Origin: Phenylobacterium sp.
GTDB taxonomy: Bacteria; Pseudomonadota; Alphaproteobacteria; Caulobacterales; Caulobacteraceae
NCBI RefSeq assembly: GCF_030697925.1
Contig: NZ_JAUYOJ010000211.1
Span: forward strand, 1 to 59,197
DNA: 59,197 nt
Reading direction: 5' to 3'
The notes under the pieces are model-generated. The model was not told where the DNA came from. It made no database searches and saw only the letters and a program-made list of their open reading frames with translations. The translations under genes were made by a program, and so were the position numbers. Positions within the stretch are counted from its first letter, which is position 1; each line of letters starts with the position of its first letter. This document shows, in pieces, positions 1-8,520 of the stretch.

Positions 1-1
1 T

Positions 2-109
2 GGCAAACCCGCCAAGCTCGCCATCGTCGCGGTCATGCGAAAACTCATCGAGGCCGCCAACCTCGTCCTCGGACGCGGCCAGCCATGGGTCAAACAACCC
101 GCAACTTGA
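2..109 (+). CDS. IS110-family transposase, 3' end only (cut by window edge)
   Basis: Only the last 35 codons are inside the window, read in frame from base 2 to the TGA at 107-109. The peptide runs GKPAKLAIVAVMRKLIEAAN and on to a tail containing GQPWVKQPAT. The KPAKLAIVAVMRKL-like string is the typical C-terminal end of IS110/IS1111-family DEDD transposases. Only about 8 nt separate the stop from a palindromic repeat fragment at 118-135, so little room is left for a right-end non-coding region. That would fit the IS110 group, whose bridge RNA lies at the left end, better than IS1111, but this is inference. Whether the full transposase is intact cannot be seen. Confidence 0.75.
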   Translation, partial: GKPAKLAIVAVMRKLIEAANLVLGRGQPWVKQPAT

Positions 110-117
110 ACATGGTT

Positions 118-135
118 GCTCCCCCAGAAGGGGAG
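118..135. repeat. Fragment of palindromic intergenic repeat next to the IS110 end
   Basis: The 18-bp core GCTCCCCCAGAAGGGGAG at 118-135 is identical, in inverse orientation, to 45472-45489 inside the larger repeat of the pot operon. It can fold as a short hairpin (CTCCCC / GGGGAG). Its position directly after the transposase stop suggests the IS inserted in or beside such a repeat. Confidence 0.6.
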
Positions 136-138
136 GAT

Positions 139-729
139 CTAGGGGCCCCGTAGCCGCTCGAAGGCCGAGGGGCCGCTTCGGGCCGCGAGGGCCGCCACGA
201 CCTGCTCCGCGCAGGCGCGGGGTGTGGTGTTCGTGGTGTCGACGCTGAAGTCATAGTCGCCGTGCGCGTGGACCAGGCCGAACTGGCTGCGCACCTGGCC
301 GGGCTGGCGGTCGCCGCGGGCGATTTCCCGTCGCTCGGCCTCGGCAAGGTCGCAGCGGACCCCGACGAAGAATACCTCGCGGTCACGGGCGGCCTCCAGC
401 CAATCCGCCAGCAGCCATGGCTCAAACAGCACGTCGTCAACGATCACCGAGAGGCCGCAGTCGGCCAGGGCCGCGACCGACTTGTGGAAGGCCCGGACCA
501 TGGCCTGGGCGCCGGGGCCCAGGTGGAGGGGTGTCGTGCCGTCGGCCTCGTGTGTGAAATAGGTCCCGTGGGGCGTGTTGTGCCAACTGGGCGGCATCAG
601 GCCGAAGACGAAGGCGTCGAGGCTCACGATCACCGGCTGCGGCTTCAGGCGCTTCTGCAGGGAGCGGGCGAGGGCGCTCCTCCCGGCGCTGGAAGATCCG
701 TTCAGCAGGATGATCGCCGGGCGTTTCAC
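139..729 (-). CDS. Chloramphenicol phosphotransferase-like kinase
   Basis: A 196-residue P-loop kinase starting at a GTG (727-729). The Walker A motif GSSSAGRS is at residues 11-18, and SLDAF with Asp38 matches the position of the catalytic Asp of Streptomyces venezuelae chloramphenicol 3'-O-phosphotransferase. The length fits the family (about 180-200). Members occur widely in non-producers, where the substrate is mostly unknown, so resistance should not be assumed. It lies alone between an IS end and the promoter region of the TonB-dependent receptor, transcribed away from the latter. Fold assignment is firm; the substrate is unknown. Confidence 0.8.
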   Translation of the reverse strand: MKRPAIILLNGSSSAGRSALARSLQKRLKPQPVIVSLDAFVFGLMPPSWHNTPHGTYFTHEADGTTPLHLGPGAQAMVRAFHKSVAALADCGLSVIVDDVLFEPWLLADWLEAARDREVFFVGVRCDLAEAERREIARGDRQPGQVRSQFGLVHAHGDYDFSVDTTNTTPRACAEQVVAALAARSGPSAFERLRGP

Positions 730-861
730 CGGACAAGCTTAGCAGCGGACGACCTGGGTTCAACGGCCCACCGCGGCGTCCTGGTCACAGTTTGGGCGTC
801 TCGTGCCCAACAAGCGGGCGAGTGGTATTGCAGGTGTGACGGATTCGTGGCTAGCTCGCGA

Positions 862-875
862 TGATACCGGTGTCA
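862..875. promoter_or_regulatory. LacI-type operator, copy 1
   Basis: TGATACCGGTGTCA is a near-perfect 14-bp palindrome with a central CCGG, differing by one base from copy 2. The central CG dyad is characteristic of LacI/GalR-family operators. It is centred 31 bp (about three helical turns) upstream of copy 2. Confidence 0.7.
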
Positions 876-892
876 GATGCTCTGTTTCGCAA

Positions 893-906
893 TGACACCG
901 GTGTCA
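893..906. promoter_or_regulatory. LacI-type operator, copy 2 (perfect palindrome)
   Basis: TGACACCGGTGTCA is a perfect 14-bp inverted repeat, 78 bp before the receptor start codon. It is followed by an AT-rich stretch (TATATGTAA, 906-914) that could be the promoter -10 region, so a bound repressor would block transcription. The sugar-kinase gene downstream suggests a uronate or gluconate-type inducer. No LacI gene is in the window. Confidence 0.75.
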
Positions 907-984
907 TATATGTAACGATCAGGGATACGTCGATCCGATATGCCGTAAGTCGGCGAGATCGGCGGGCCTTCGAGGGAGGATGCC

Positions 985-3819
985 ATGGGTCGGACTTGGA
1001 CGATGTCGCGCTGGCTGCTGGCCGGCGCTTCTCTGACGGCGCTTAGTCTGGCCACGCCCGCCGCCGCGCAGGACGCGACCTCCGAAGTCGAGGAGGTGGT
1101 GGTCACCGGCTTCCGCGGCAGCCTGCAGCAGGCGCTGAATCTCAAGCGCGACTCTTCCGTCGCCGCCGACACCATTCTGGCCGAGGACATCGGCAAGTTC
1201 CCCGACCTGAACCTGTCGGAGTCCATCCAGCGGATTTCCGGGGTGGCGCTGGCCCGCGACGCCGGGGAGGGCCGACAGATCACCGTGCGGGGCCTGAGCC
1301 CTCAATTCACCCGCGTGCGCATCAACGGCATGGAGGCCCTGACCACAGCCGGCGGCACCGACGCCTCGGGCGGGACCAATCGTGGCCGCAGCTTCGACTT
1401 CAACATTTTCGCCTCCGACCTGTTCAGTTCGATCACCGTGCAGAAGACCGCCTCGGCCCAGACCGAAGAGGGCTCGCTGGGCGCCACGGTCGACCTGCGC
1501 ACGGCACGGCCGCTGGACTATGATGGTTTCAAGTTCGCCGCCTCCGCCCAGGCCTCTTACAACGGCCTGTCAGAGAAAACCTCGCCGCGCATGGCTGCGA
1601 TGATCTCCAACGCGTGGGCCGACAACACCCTCGGCGCCCTGCTGTCGGTGGCCTACAACAAGCGCACCCTGCTGGACGTCGGCACATCCACAGTGCGCTG
1701 GGCGCGGGGAACCAACGTCGCGCCGGGCTTCGACGCCCTGCCGAACGCCGCGGGCCTGCCGGCCACCGCCAACCCGGCGGCCGCGGCGGTGAATGCCGCC
1801 TATCACCCCCGAATCCCGCGCTACGATCGCTACGACCAGGAACAGGACCGGCTGGGCGCCACCCTGGCCCTGCAATGGAAGCCGAGCGATCGGACCGAAC
1901 TCACCTTCGATCTGCTCTACGCCAAGCTGGACGGGAACCGCGAGGAGCAGTTCCTGGAAGTACCCTCGTTCAGCGTCAACGGCGCCTGCACCGCAGCCAA
2001 TGTGGCGACCAGCTGCGGCATCGCCGACACCAATGTCACGGCCTCGACCATCGACGCCAACAACACCCTGGTGGCGGGCACGTTCAACGATGTCGATCTG
2101 CGGGTCGAGGACCGCTACGACGAGCTGACCACCACCTTCACCCAGTACTCGCTCGACTTCACCCACGAGTTCTCGGACAACCTGCGCATCCACGCCCTGG
2201 CCGGCCATTCGAAGTCCGACCACGACAACCCGGTCCAGACCACGATCATCTGGGACCAGTTCAACGTCGACGGTTACCGCTACGACTACAGCCAGGGGCG
2301 GGCGCCGCTGCTGACCTATGGCAACGCCAACCTGACCGACGCCAGCGCCTGGACCCTGACCCAGGTGCGCATGCGTCCCCAGACCGCCAGCAATGTCTAC
2401 GACACCGTCCAGGCCGAGGTGGAGTTCGAGCCCATCGAGATCTTCAAGTTCTCGGCCGGCCTGAACTGGAAGAGCTACGAGTTCGAAAGCACCGAACTAC
2501 GCCGTTCCAACGGCACCAGCGCCAACCAGGAGCCGGTGATCCCGGCGGGCGTGGCGGCGATCGCGCTCTCCAGCTACGCCAAGACCGTCAACCTGCCGAC
2601 CAGCGGGCTGGGCGCGCCGGCCGGCACGGTGACCTCATGGGTGTCGCCCAGCTATTTCGCCGCGGCGACCGCTTTCAACCTTAACGACCCCACGGCCTTC
2701 GGCGGCGCCTGGCGGCTGGGCCGCGAACCAGCGCTCGGCAACAATCGCGGGGTGTCGGAGGAGGACAAGGGTGGCTTTGTCCAGGTCGACTGGTCGACCG
2801 AGATCGCCGGCATGCCGTTCCGCGGCAATATCGGGGTCCGCCATGTCCAGACGCAGCAGAGCGCCTCGGGATACACCTTCCTGTCGGGCGCGGCGGTGCC
2901 GATCACCGTAGACCGCACCTATGAGGACACCCTGCCGTCGCTGAACGCGGTGCTGGAGCCGATCGAGAACCTGCTGATCCGGTTCGGCGCGGCCCAGACC
3001 ATGTCGCGGCCCGACCTGGGCAACCTGACGCCGGGCGCCACGGTCAGCGTCTCGGGCACCACCCGCTCGGTCACCGCCGGCAACCCCAATCTTGATCCGT
3101 TCCGGGCCGACGCCTATGACCTGTCGTTCGAATGGTACTATCAGCCCGAGGCGCTGATCAGCGTCGCGCTGTTCAAGAAGAAGGTCGACAGCTTCGTCCA
3201 GACGCTGTCGACCGGAATTCCCTTCACCGGCAATCCGTTCGGCATCCCCGACAGTGTGGCGACCGCCGCCTGCGGCTCCACGCCCGGCTGCAGTCCCGCC
3301 GCGCTCTGGCAGTTCTCGACCCCGCGCAACACTCCCGGCGGCGACCTCGAGGGCTACGAGATCAGCTTCCAGCAGCCGCTGAGCTTCCTGCCGGGACTGC
3401 TGGCCAATCTCGGGGTCCTGGCCAACTACACCTATGTGAAATCGTCCATCGACTACCTGAACGCCGCCGGCGCGGTGGTGGCGACCAACGACATCACCGG
3501 CCTGTCGCGCAAGGCCTACAACGCCACGCTCTACTATGAGGACGAGAAGGTCAGCGCGCGGGTCTCGGCCAGCTATCGCAGCCGCTACCTGACCCGCGTG
3601 CCCGGCGCCGAGGCCGGCACCACCTTCGACGGAACCAACGAGACCTTCAATGTCGACGCCTCGTTCACCTACACTTGGAACGACAACCTGAAATTCACCG
3701 TCGAGGGCGTGAACCTCACCGACGAGTTCCAGGATCAGTTCAACGACCAGACCGATCGGCTCTCATTCTATCACCACACCGGCCGTGAGTTCCTGGTCGG
3801 GGTCCGTTACACCTACTAG
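985..3819 (+). CDS. TonB-dependent receptor (likely sugar or oligosaccharide uptake)
   Basis: A 944-residue outer-membrane receptor. It has a signal peptide (residues 1 to about 29, ending PAAAQ), a TonB-box-like EVEEVVVTG directly after it, then a plug domain (DIGKFPDLNLSESIQRISGV, with RGLSPQFTRVRINGMEAL following), and a C-terminal beta-barrel ending in an aromatic YTY strand, as required for BAM insertion. The start at 985 is supported by GAGGGAGGA at 972-980. Two LacI-type operators lie upstream and a KDG-kinase-like gene lies 78 bp downstream on the same strand. That makes import of a uronate or aldonate-containing saccharide a reasonable inference. This receptor subtype is very common in Caulobacterales; the ligand is not readable from the sequence. 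Confidence 0.92.
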   Translation: MGRTWTMSRWLLAGASLTALSLATPAAAQDATSEVEEVVVTGFRGSLQQALNLKRDSSVAADTILAEDIGKFPDLNLSESIQRISGVALARDAGEGRQITVRGLSPQFTRVRINGMEALTTAGGTDASGGTNRGRSFDFNIFASDLFSSITVQKTASAQTEEGSLGATVDLRTARPLDYDGFKFAASAQASYNGLSEKTSPRMAAMISNAWADNTLGALLSVAYNKRTLLDVGTSTVRWARGTNVAPGFDALPNAAGLPATANPAAAAVNAAYHPRIPRYDRYDQEQDRLGATLALQWKPSDRTELTFDLLYAKLDGNREEQFLEVPSFSVNGACTAANVATSCGIADTNVTASTIDANNTLVAGTFNDVDLRVEDRYDELTTTFTQYSLDFTHEFSDNLRIHALAGHSKSDHDNPVQTTIIWDQFNVDGYRYDYSQGRAPLLTYGNANLTDASAWTLTQVRMRPQTASNVYDTVQAEVEFEPIEIFKFSAGLNWKSYEFESTELRRSNGTSANQEPVIPAGVAAIALSSYAKTVNLPTSGLGAPAGTVTSWVSPSYFAAATAFNLNDPTAFGGAWRLGREPALGNNRGVSEEDKGGFVQVDWSTEIAGMPFRGNIGVRHVQTQQSASGYTFLSGAAVPITVDRTYEDTLPSLNAVLEPIENLLIRFGAAQTMSRPDLGNLTPGATVSVSGTTRSVTAGNPNLDPFRADAYDLSFEWYYQPEALISVALFKKKVDSFVQTLSTGIPFTGNPFGIPDSVATAACGSTPGCSPAALWQFSTPRNTPGGDLEGYEISFQQPLSFLPGLLANLGVLANYTYVKSSIDYLNAAGAVVATNDITGLSRKAYNATLYYEDEKVSARVSASYRSRYLTRVPGAEAGTTFDGTNETFNVDASFTYTWNDNLKFTVEGVNLTDEFQDQFNDQTDRLSFYHHTGREFLVGVRYTY

Positions 3820-3848
3820 GCGCCTTCTCCCCAAGAAGACCACTGTAT

Positions 3849-3875
3849 CGGCGCGCCGGGGCCACCGGCGCGCCG
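3849..3875 (+). promoter_or_regulatory. Strong hairpin between receptor and kinase genes
   Basis: CGGCGCGCCGG (3849-3859) and CCGGCGCGCCG (3865-3875) form a perfect 11-bp stem with a 5-nt loop, 9 nt before the kinase Shine-Dalgarno. Only CCTTGTTC follows, not a U-tract, so it is more likely an attenuating or mRNA-stabilising stem than a full terminator. Confidence 0.6.
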
Positions 3876-3897
3876 CCTTGTTCAAGGAGATCGCTGC

Positions 3898-4920
3898 GTG
3901 GGTCGCGTCGTCTGTTTCGGGGAAATCCTCATCCGGCTGTCGGCGCCGGACACCGAGCTTCTGCTCCAGTCGCCCGCCCTGAAGGTCTGCTTCGGCGGGG
4001 CCGAGACCAATGTGGCGGTGTCGCTAGCCAGGCTGGGCCATGAGGCGGCCATGCTCTCGGTCGCCCCGGACAATGCCCTGGGCCGGGCCGGGATCGATGA
4101 GTTGCGCCGCTACGGGGTCGACGTCTCGCGGGTGGCGGTGACACCGGGTCGCCAGGGGCTCTATTTCCTGACCCCGGGCGCCGCCCAGCGCGCTTCGCAC
4201 GTGCTCTACGACCGCGCCGGTTCGGCCTTCGCCCTGGGCGCGGGAAGCCTCGACTGGGATGTGGCCCTCGCCGGGGCCGAGTGGCTGCACGTCTCGGGCG
4301 TCACGGCGGCCATCGGCCAGCACACGGCGGACGCCGCCATCGCCGCGGTGCGGGTCGCCCACCGGTTGGGGGTCAAGGTCTCCATGGACTGTAACTACCG
4401 GGCAAGCCTGTGGCAGGCCTGGAACGGCGACGCGCCGGCCATCCTGGGCGAGATGCTGAGCCACGCCGACCTGGTGTTCGGAGACCACCGCGACATCGCC
4501 CTGGTGTTGGGCTCCCGGTTCGCCGCCGCCCAACCGGGGGAGAGCACGGGCGACCTGCGCCGCCGGGCGGCCAGCGCGGCCTTCGAAGCCTTTCCCAAAC
4601 TGCAGCGGATGGCCTGCACCGACCGGGTGCAGCACACCGTCAACCACCACGACATCTCGGGACTTGTCTTCACCCGTGAGCGGACCTGGCGCACCGAGAG
4701 CCGGCCGCTCAACCCCATCATCGACCGGATCGGCGGGGGCGACGCCTTCGCCGCGGGCATCCTGCACGGTCTGCTGGCCGGGCTGGACGACGGGGCGGGG
4801 GTGGAGTTCGCCATCGCCGCCGCGGCCCTAAAGCACGCCACGCCCGGCGACTTCAACCTGGCCACCCGCGCCGAGGTCGAGGCCCTGGTCGCCAGCGACA
4901 GCCTGGACGTACGGCGCTGA
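3898..4920 (+). CDS. PfkB-family sugar kinase, 2-keto-3-deoxygluconate kinase-like
   Basis: A 340-residue ribokinase/PfkB-family kinase. The N-terminus VVCFGEILIRLSAPD and the FGGAETNVAVSLARLG segment are typical of KDG kinases, which make 2-keto-3-deoxy-6-phosphogluconate for the Entner-Doudoroff pathway. The C-terminal signature IGGGDAFAAGIL carries the catalytic Asp282; the usual GAGD is GGGD here. The start is GTG, with AAGGAGA at 3884-3890 seven bases upstream. It follows the receptor gene on the same strand and probably shares its LacI-type control. KDG kinase is the best guess; a fructokinase-like specificity cannot be excluded. Confidence 0.8.
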   Translation: MGRVVCFGEILIRLSAPDTELLLQSPALKVCFGGAETNVAVSLARLGHEAAMLSVAPDNALGRAGIDELRRYGVDVSRVAVTPGRQGLYFLTPGAAQRASHVLYDRAGSAFALGAGSLDWDVALAGAEWLHVSGVTAAIGQHTADAAIAAVRVAHRLGVKVSMDCNYRASLWQAWNGDAPAILGEMLSHADLVFGDHRDIALVLGSRFAAAQPGESTGDLRRRAASAAFEAFPKLQRMACTDRVQHTVNHHDISGLVFTRERTWRTESRPLNPIIDRIGGGDAFAAGILHGLLAGLDDGAGVEFAIAAAALKHATPGDFNLATRAEVEALVASDSLDVRR

Positions 4921-5036
4921 CGGGCGCCTGACATGACGGAAGTTTAATCCGCTGCCCCGCGCCACCGCCCGCGCGCGGTGTATGAAAGGCCCCAAACGCC
5001 GCCGGCGCCCGAGAGCGCCGCGCCTGGGAGCCCGCA

Positions 5037-7154
5037 ATGAACACTTGGAAGTCCGTCCTGCTGGGGGCCTGCGCCCCCGTCCTGCTCGCCGCCTGCGCCA
5101 CCGCCCCCGCGCCGGCCCCTCCCGCCCAGTCCGCTCCGGCCCCGGTCGCCGAGGCGCCCAGGCCGCAGCCGAAATTCGGGACCTTCGGCTTCGACGTGGC
5201 CGGCATGGACAAGGCCGTCGCCCCCGGCGACGACTTCTTCGAGCACGCCAACGGGACCTGGGCCAAGACCACCGAAATCCCCGCCGACCGCGGCAGCTAC
5301 AACACCTTCGGCATCCTCACCGAGATCGCCGGGGTGCGGACCCGGGCGATCATCGAGGACGCCGCTAAGGCGCCGGGGGCCGAAGGCTCCGAGGCCCGCA
5401 TGATCGGCGACTACTATGCGAGCTTCATGGACCAGGCGGCCATCGAGGCCGCGGGCCTCGAGCCGCTGAAACCGGAGCTCGACCGGATCGCGGCCATCAA
5501 GACCCGCGCCGACCTCTCGCGCGAGCTGGGCGCGGGCCTGCGCGCCGACGTTGACGCGCTGAACGCCACCGACCTCCAGACCGACCGGCTGTTCGGTCTG
5601 TGGGTCGCCGAGGACATGAACGACACCTCTATGTACCGGCCCTATCTGATGCAGGGTGGCCTGTGGATGCCGGACCGCGAGTACTATCTGGGCGACACGC
5701 CGCGCTTCAAGGACCTGCGGGCCGGGTACCAGGACCACATCGCCAAGATGCTGACCCTGGCGGGCTATGACGACGCGCCCCGCCGCGCGGCGCGGGTCCT
5801 GGCCCTGGAGACCGCCATCGCCAAGGCGCACTGGACCGTGGACGCCACCTCGGACGTGGCCAAGGCAAACACCGTTTGGACGCGGGCCGAGCTCGCCACG
5901 AGGGCGCCGGGCCTCGACTGGACCGCCTATCTCACCGCCGCGGGCCTGGCCGACCAGCCGCGCTTCGGCGCCTGGCAGGCGAGCGCCATCGCCGGCCTCG
6001 CCAAGCTCGTCGGCGATCAGCCGATCGCGGCTTGGAAGGACTACTTGGCCTTCCACGCGGTGGAGCGGGGCGCTCCGTTGACGGGCCAAGCCCTCGTCGA
6101 CGAGCATTTCGCTTTCAACGGCACGGCGCTCTCGGGCACGCCTCAACAGCGCGAGCGCTGGAAGCGCGGGGTGGACAACACCAGCCTTGCCCTGGGCGAG
6201 GCGGTGGGGAAGCTCTACGCCGAGCGGCACTTCTCGCCGGACGCCAAGGCGCAGGTGCAGGACATGGTGAAGAACCTGCTCGTCGCCTTCGACGCGCGCG
6301 TCGATCGGCTGGACTGGATGAGCCCGCAGACCAAGGCTAGGGCCAAGGAGAAACTGGCCAATTTCAAGGTGGGCGTCGGCTATCCCGACAAGTGGCGGGA
6401 CTATTCGGGCCTACGGATCGTGCGCGGCGACGCCTATGGCAACTGGGAGCGAGGCAGCCTCTTCGAGTACCGGCGCAATGTCGCCAAGCTCGGGAAGCCT
6501 GTCGACCGCGACGAATGGTTCCTGCTGCCTCAGGACGTCAACGCGCTGAACATGCCCATGCAGAACATGATCATCTTCCCGGCCGCGATCCTGGAGCCGA
6601 CCTTCTTCGATCCGAACGCGGACGCCGCGGTGAACTACGGCGCGATCGGCGGGGTGATCGGCCACGAGATCGTGCATGGTTTCGACGATATCGGCGCCCT
6701 GTTCGACCCCAGGGGCAATCTGAAGAACTGGTGGACGCCGGCCGACATGGCCCAGTTCAAGGCGCGGGGCGCGGCGCTGGCCCGGCAGTACAGCACCTAT
6801 GAGCCGCTGCCCGGCCTGCATCTCAACGGCGAGCAGGTCCTGGGCGAGAACATCGCCGACCTCGCCGGCCTGGCCACGGCCTATGACGCCTATCACCTGT
6901 CGCTGAAGGGCGCGCCGGCCCCGGTGATCGACGGATTCACGGCTGACCAGCGGTTCTATTTCGGCTGGGCGCAGAACTACCGCTCCAAGTACCGGGAAGC
7001 CGCCCTGCGGCGGGCGGTGCTCACGGGTGTCCATTCGCCGGGCATGTACCGCGCCCAGACCGTGCGCAACCAGGACCCCTGGTACGGCGCATTCGACGTC
7101 AAGCCGGGGCAGGGCCTCTATCTGGCGCCGGCCGATCGGGTGAAGATCTGGTAG
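5037..7154 (+). CDS. M13-family zinc metallopeptidase lipoprotein (neprilysin/PepO-like)
   Basis: A 705-residue protein with a lipoprotein signal peptide (LLAAC, lipidated Cys20), followed by an Ala/Pro-rich linker and then the M13 N-terminal domain (GDDFFEHANGTWAKTTEIPA). The zinc site is HEIVH at residues 543-547, with the third ligand Glu604 and Asp608 in GENIADLAG, both complete, so it should be active. Length and motifs fit the family, which cleaves peptides in the periplasm or at the cell surface. The preceding gene ends 116 bp upstream. The following methyltransferase frame starts within or just after its 3' end. Confidence 0.93.
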   Translation: MNTWKSVLLGACAPVLLAACATAPAPAPPAQSAPAPVAEAPRPQPKFGTFGFDVAGMDKAVAPGDDFFEHANGTWAKTTEIPADRGSYNTFGILTEIAGVRTRAIIEDAAKAPGAEGSEARMIGDYYASFMDQAAIEAAGLEPLKPELDRIAAIKTRADLSRELGAGLRADVDALNATDLQTDRLFGLWVAEDMNDTSMYRPYLMQGGLWMPDREYYLGDTPRFKDLRAGYQDHIAKMLTLAGYDDAPRRAARVLALETAIAKAHWTVDATSDVAKANTVWTRAELATRAPGLDWTAYLTAAGLADQPRFGAWQASAIAGLAKLVGDQPIAAWKDYLAFHAVERGAPLTGQALVDEHFAFNGTALSGTPQQRERWKRGVDNTSLALGEAVGKLYAERHFSPDAKAQVQDMVKNLLVAFDARVDRLDWMSPQTKARAKEKLANFKVGVGYPDKWRDYSGLRIVRGDAYGNWERGSLFEYRRNVAKLGKPVDRDEWFLLPQDVNALNMPMQNMIIFPAAILEPTFFDPNADAAVNYGAIGGVIGHEIVHGFDDIGALFDPRGNLKNWWTPADMAQFKARGAALARQYSTYEPLPGLHLNGEQVLGENIADLAGLATAYDAYHLSLKGAPAPVIDGFTADQRFYFGWAQNYRSKYREAALRRAVLTGVHSPGMYRAQTVRNQDPWYGAFDVKPGQGLYLAPADRVKIW

Positions 7155-7210
7155 CCCAAGTCGTCCCCATCGATGATCCGGACGACCCGCGGGTCGCCGC
7201 CTATCGCGAC

Positions 7211-7972
7211 GTGCGCGAGCGCGATCTGGTCGGCCGCCAGGGGCTGTTCGTCGCCGAGGGCGAGGTTGTGCTGCGGATGCTGGCGCGCTCGCGCCTGCAC
7301 CGGCCCGCGTCGCTACTGATCGCGGAGAAGCGATTGGCGGGCCTGTCGGAGATCCTGGCCACTATCCCCGGCGACGTCCCGATCTACGCCGCCGGCCAGG
7401 CGGTGATGGACGCGGTGGTCGGTTTCCCGATCCATCGCGGCATCCTGGCGCTCGGGACCCGGGGGGCCGAGCCCGACCCGGCCGAACTGCTGGCCGGCTT
7501 GCCGGAGCGCGCCCTGGTCCTGGTGCTGAGCGCCATCGCCAACCACGACAATATGGGCGGGCTGTTCCGCAACGCCGCGGCCTTCGGCGCGGACGCCGTG
7601 CTGCTGGACGCCGACTGCTGCGATCCGCTCTACCGCAAAGCCATCCGGGTTTCGGTGGGCGCGGCCCTGACCACGCCCTTTGCGAGGCTGGCTCCGGGTG
7701 TGGACCTGCTGGGGTTGCTGGAAGGGCAGGGGTTCGAGGCCGTGGCGCTCAGCCCGCGCGGAGCGACGACCTTGGCGCAGCTCTCGCGGCCGCTCCGGGC
7801 CGCGGTGGTGTTGGGCGCGGAGGGGGCTGGCCTTTCGGAAGCGCTGCTGGCGCGCGCCAGGACCGTGCGGATCCCCATGGCGGACGGCTTCGATAGCCTG
7901 AACGTCGCGGTGACGGCGGGCGTGGTCCTACACCACCTGGCCTTCGCGGCCCCCGCTTCGGCCCCGGGCTAG
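7211..7972 (+). CDS. SPOUT (TrmH/SpoU-type) RNA 2'-O-methyltransferase
   Basis: A 253-residue protein from the GTG at 7211, with an N-terminal RNA-binding part and a SpoU C-terminal domain. The three SPOUT motifs are present: HDNMGGLFRNAAAFGADAV, VVLGAEGAGLSEALL and DSLNVAVTAGVVLHHLA, which form the trefoil-knot SAM site. The target (tRNA or rRNA) is unknown. In-frame codons upstream of 7211 encode a plausible N-terminus (IDDPDDPRVAAYRD), but no ATG, GTG or TTG is available before the end of the peptidase gene; only a CTG at 7148 is. The true start may therefore be upstream and non-canonical. Confidence 0.85.
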   Translation: MRERDLVGRQGLFVAEGEVVLRMLARSRLHRPASLLIAEKRLAGLSEILATIPGDVPIYAAGQAVMDAVVGFPIHRGILALGTRGAEPDPAELLAGLPERALVLVLSAIANHDNMGGLFRNAAAFGADAVLLDADCCDPLYRKAIRVSVGAALTTPFARLAPGVDLLGLLEGQGFEAVALSPRGATTLAQLSRPLRAAVVLGAEGAGLSEALLARARTVRIPMADGFDSLNVAVTAGVVLHHLAFAAPASAPG

Positions 7973-8436
7973 CGGGCGCGGCGCACCGTGGCCGCGCCGT
8001 CGTCGGTTTCTTCGATCAGCGAGCGGGTCAGGTTGAGGATGGCGGTGCGCAGGGCCGGTTGCTGGACGCTGGCGAAGGCTTCGAGCAGTTGCACCGCACC
8101 AGGCACGGCCAGCTTCTCGAACAGGCTCTCGTCCCCCTGTGAGCTGGCGGTCTCGCCGACCAGTTCGCCGACCGACGTGTCCAGCTTCTGGGCGATCTTC
8201 ACCAGCATCGAAGCCGAGACGCGGTTCGCGCCGCGCTCGTACTTCTGGACCTGCTGGAAGCTGACCCCCAGATGGTCGGCCAGGGTCGACTGCGAGATGC
8301 CCAGCCATTTGCGTCGAACCCGAATACGGTGACCCACCGCCACATCGATCGGGTCTGGGCCTTGGTCTTCGCCGTTCTCGTTCACCGAAACGTCCTCATC
8401 GCGGCGCTGCACTTTGCGCACACTGTTATTTGACAC
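7969..8436 (-). CDS. XRE-family helix-turn-helix transcriptional regulator
   Basis: 155 residues. A Cro/CI-type HTH at about residues 32-90 (VGHRIRVRRKWLGISQSTLA, then HLGVSFQQVQKYERGANRVS), and a C-terminal helical part (residues 100-148) of unknown role. It is a chromosomal type seen in many alphaproteobacteria, not obviously phage-derived, since no phage genes are near. It overlaps the methyltransferase gene 3' to 3' by 4 bp. It is downstream of, and co-directional with, the four-gene cluster at 8521-10503, with an 84-bp gap that contains a CtrA-like site, so it probably has its own promoter. Confidence 0.85.
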   Translation of the reverse strand: MSNNSVRKVQRRDEDVSVNENGEDQGPDPIDVAVGHRIRVRRKWLGISQSTLADHLGVSFQQVQKYERGANRVSASMLVKIAQKLDTSVGELVGETASSQGDESLFEKLAVPGAVQLLEAFASVQQPALRTAILNLTRSLIEETDDGAATVRRAR

Positions 8437-8496
8437 GGCGGCAAGCTAGGCCGCCACATCTTTATGGTGAAGTGGACGTTGCGCCGCAGTGCAGGG

Positions 8497-8511
8497 TTAA
8501 TATTCGCTTAT
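8497..8511 (-). promoter_or_regulatory. Possible CtrA-like site upstream of the XRE gene
   Basis: TTAA (8497-8500), seven bases, then TTAT (8508-8511): seven of eight positions match TTAA-N7-TTAA. It lies 61-75 bp upstream of the XRE start codon. Chance occurrence is possible, though AT-rich motifs are rare in this DNA. Confidence 0.3.
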
Positions 8512-8520
8512 TGAGGGAAT

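Noticed and set aside
139..729. Chloramphenicol resistance gene carried by the IS element
   Set aside because: Base composition and codon use match the chromosome, only one IS end is visible, and the family is common in non-resistant bacteria; no resistance role can be claimed.
7969..8436. XRE gene as a prophage repressor
   Set aside because: No integrase, structural or lysis genes are nearby, and the protein looks like a chromosomal alphaproteobacterial regulator.
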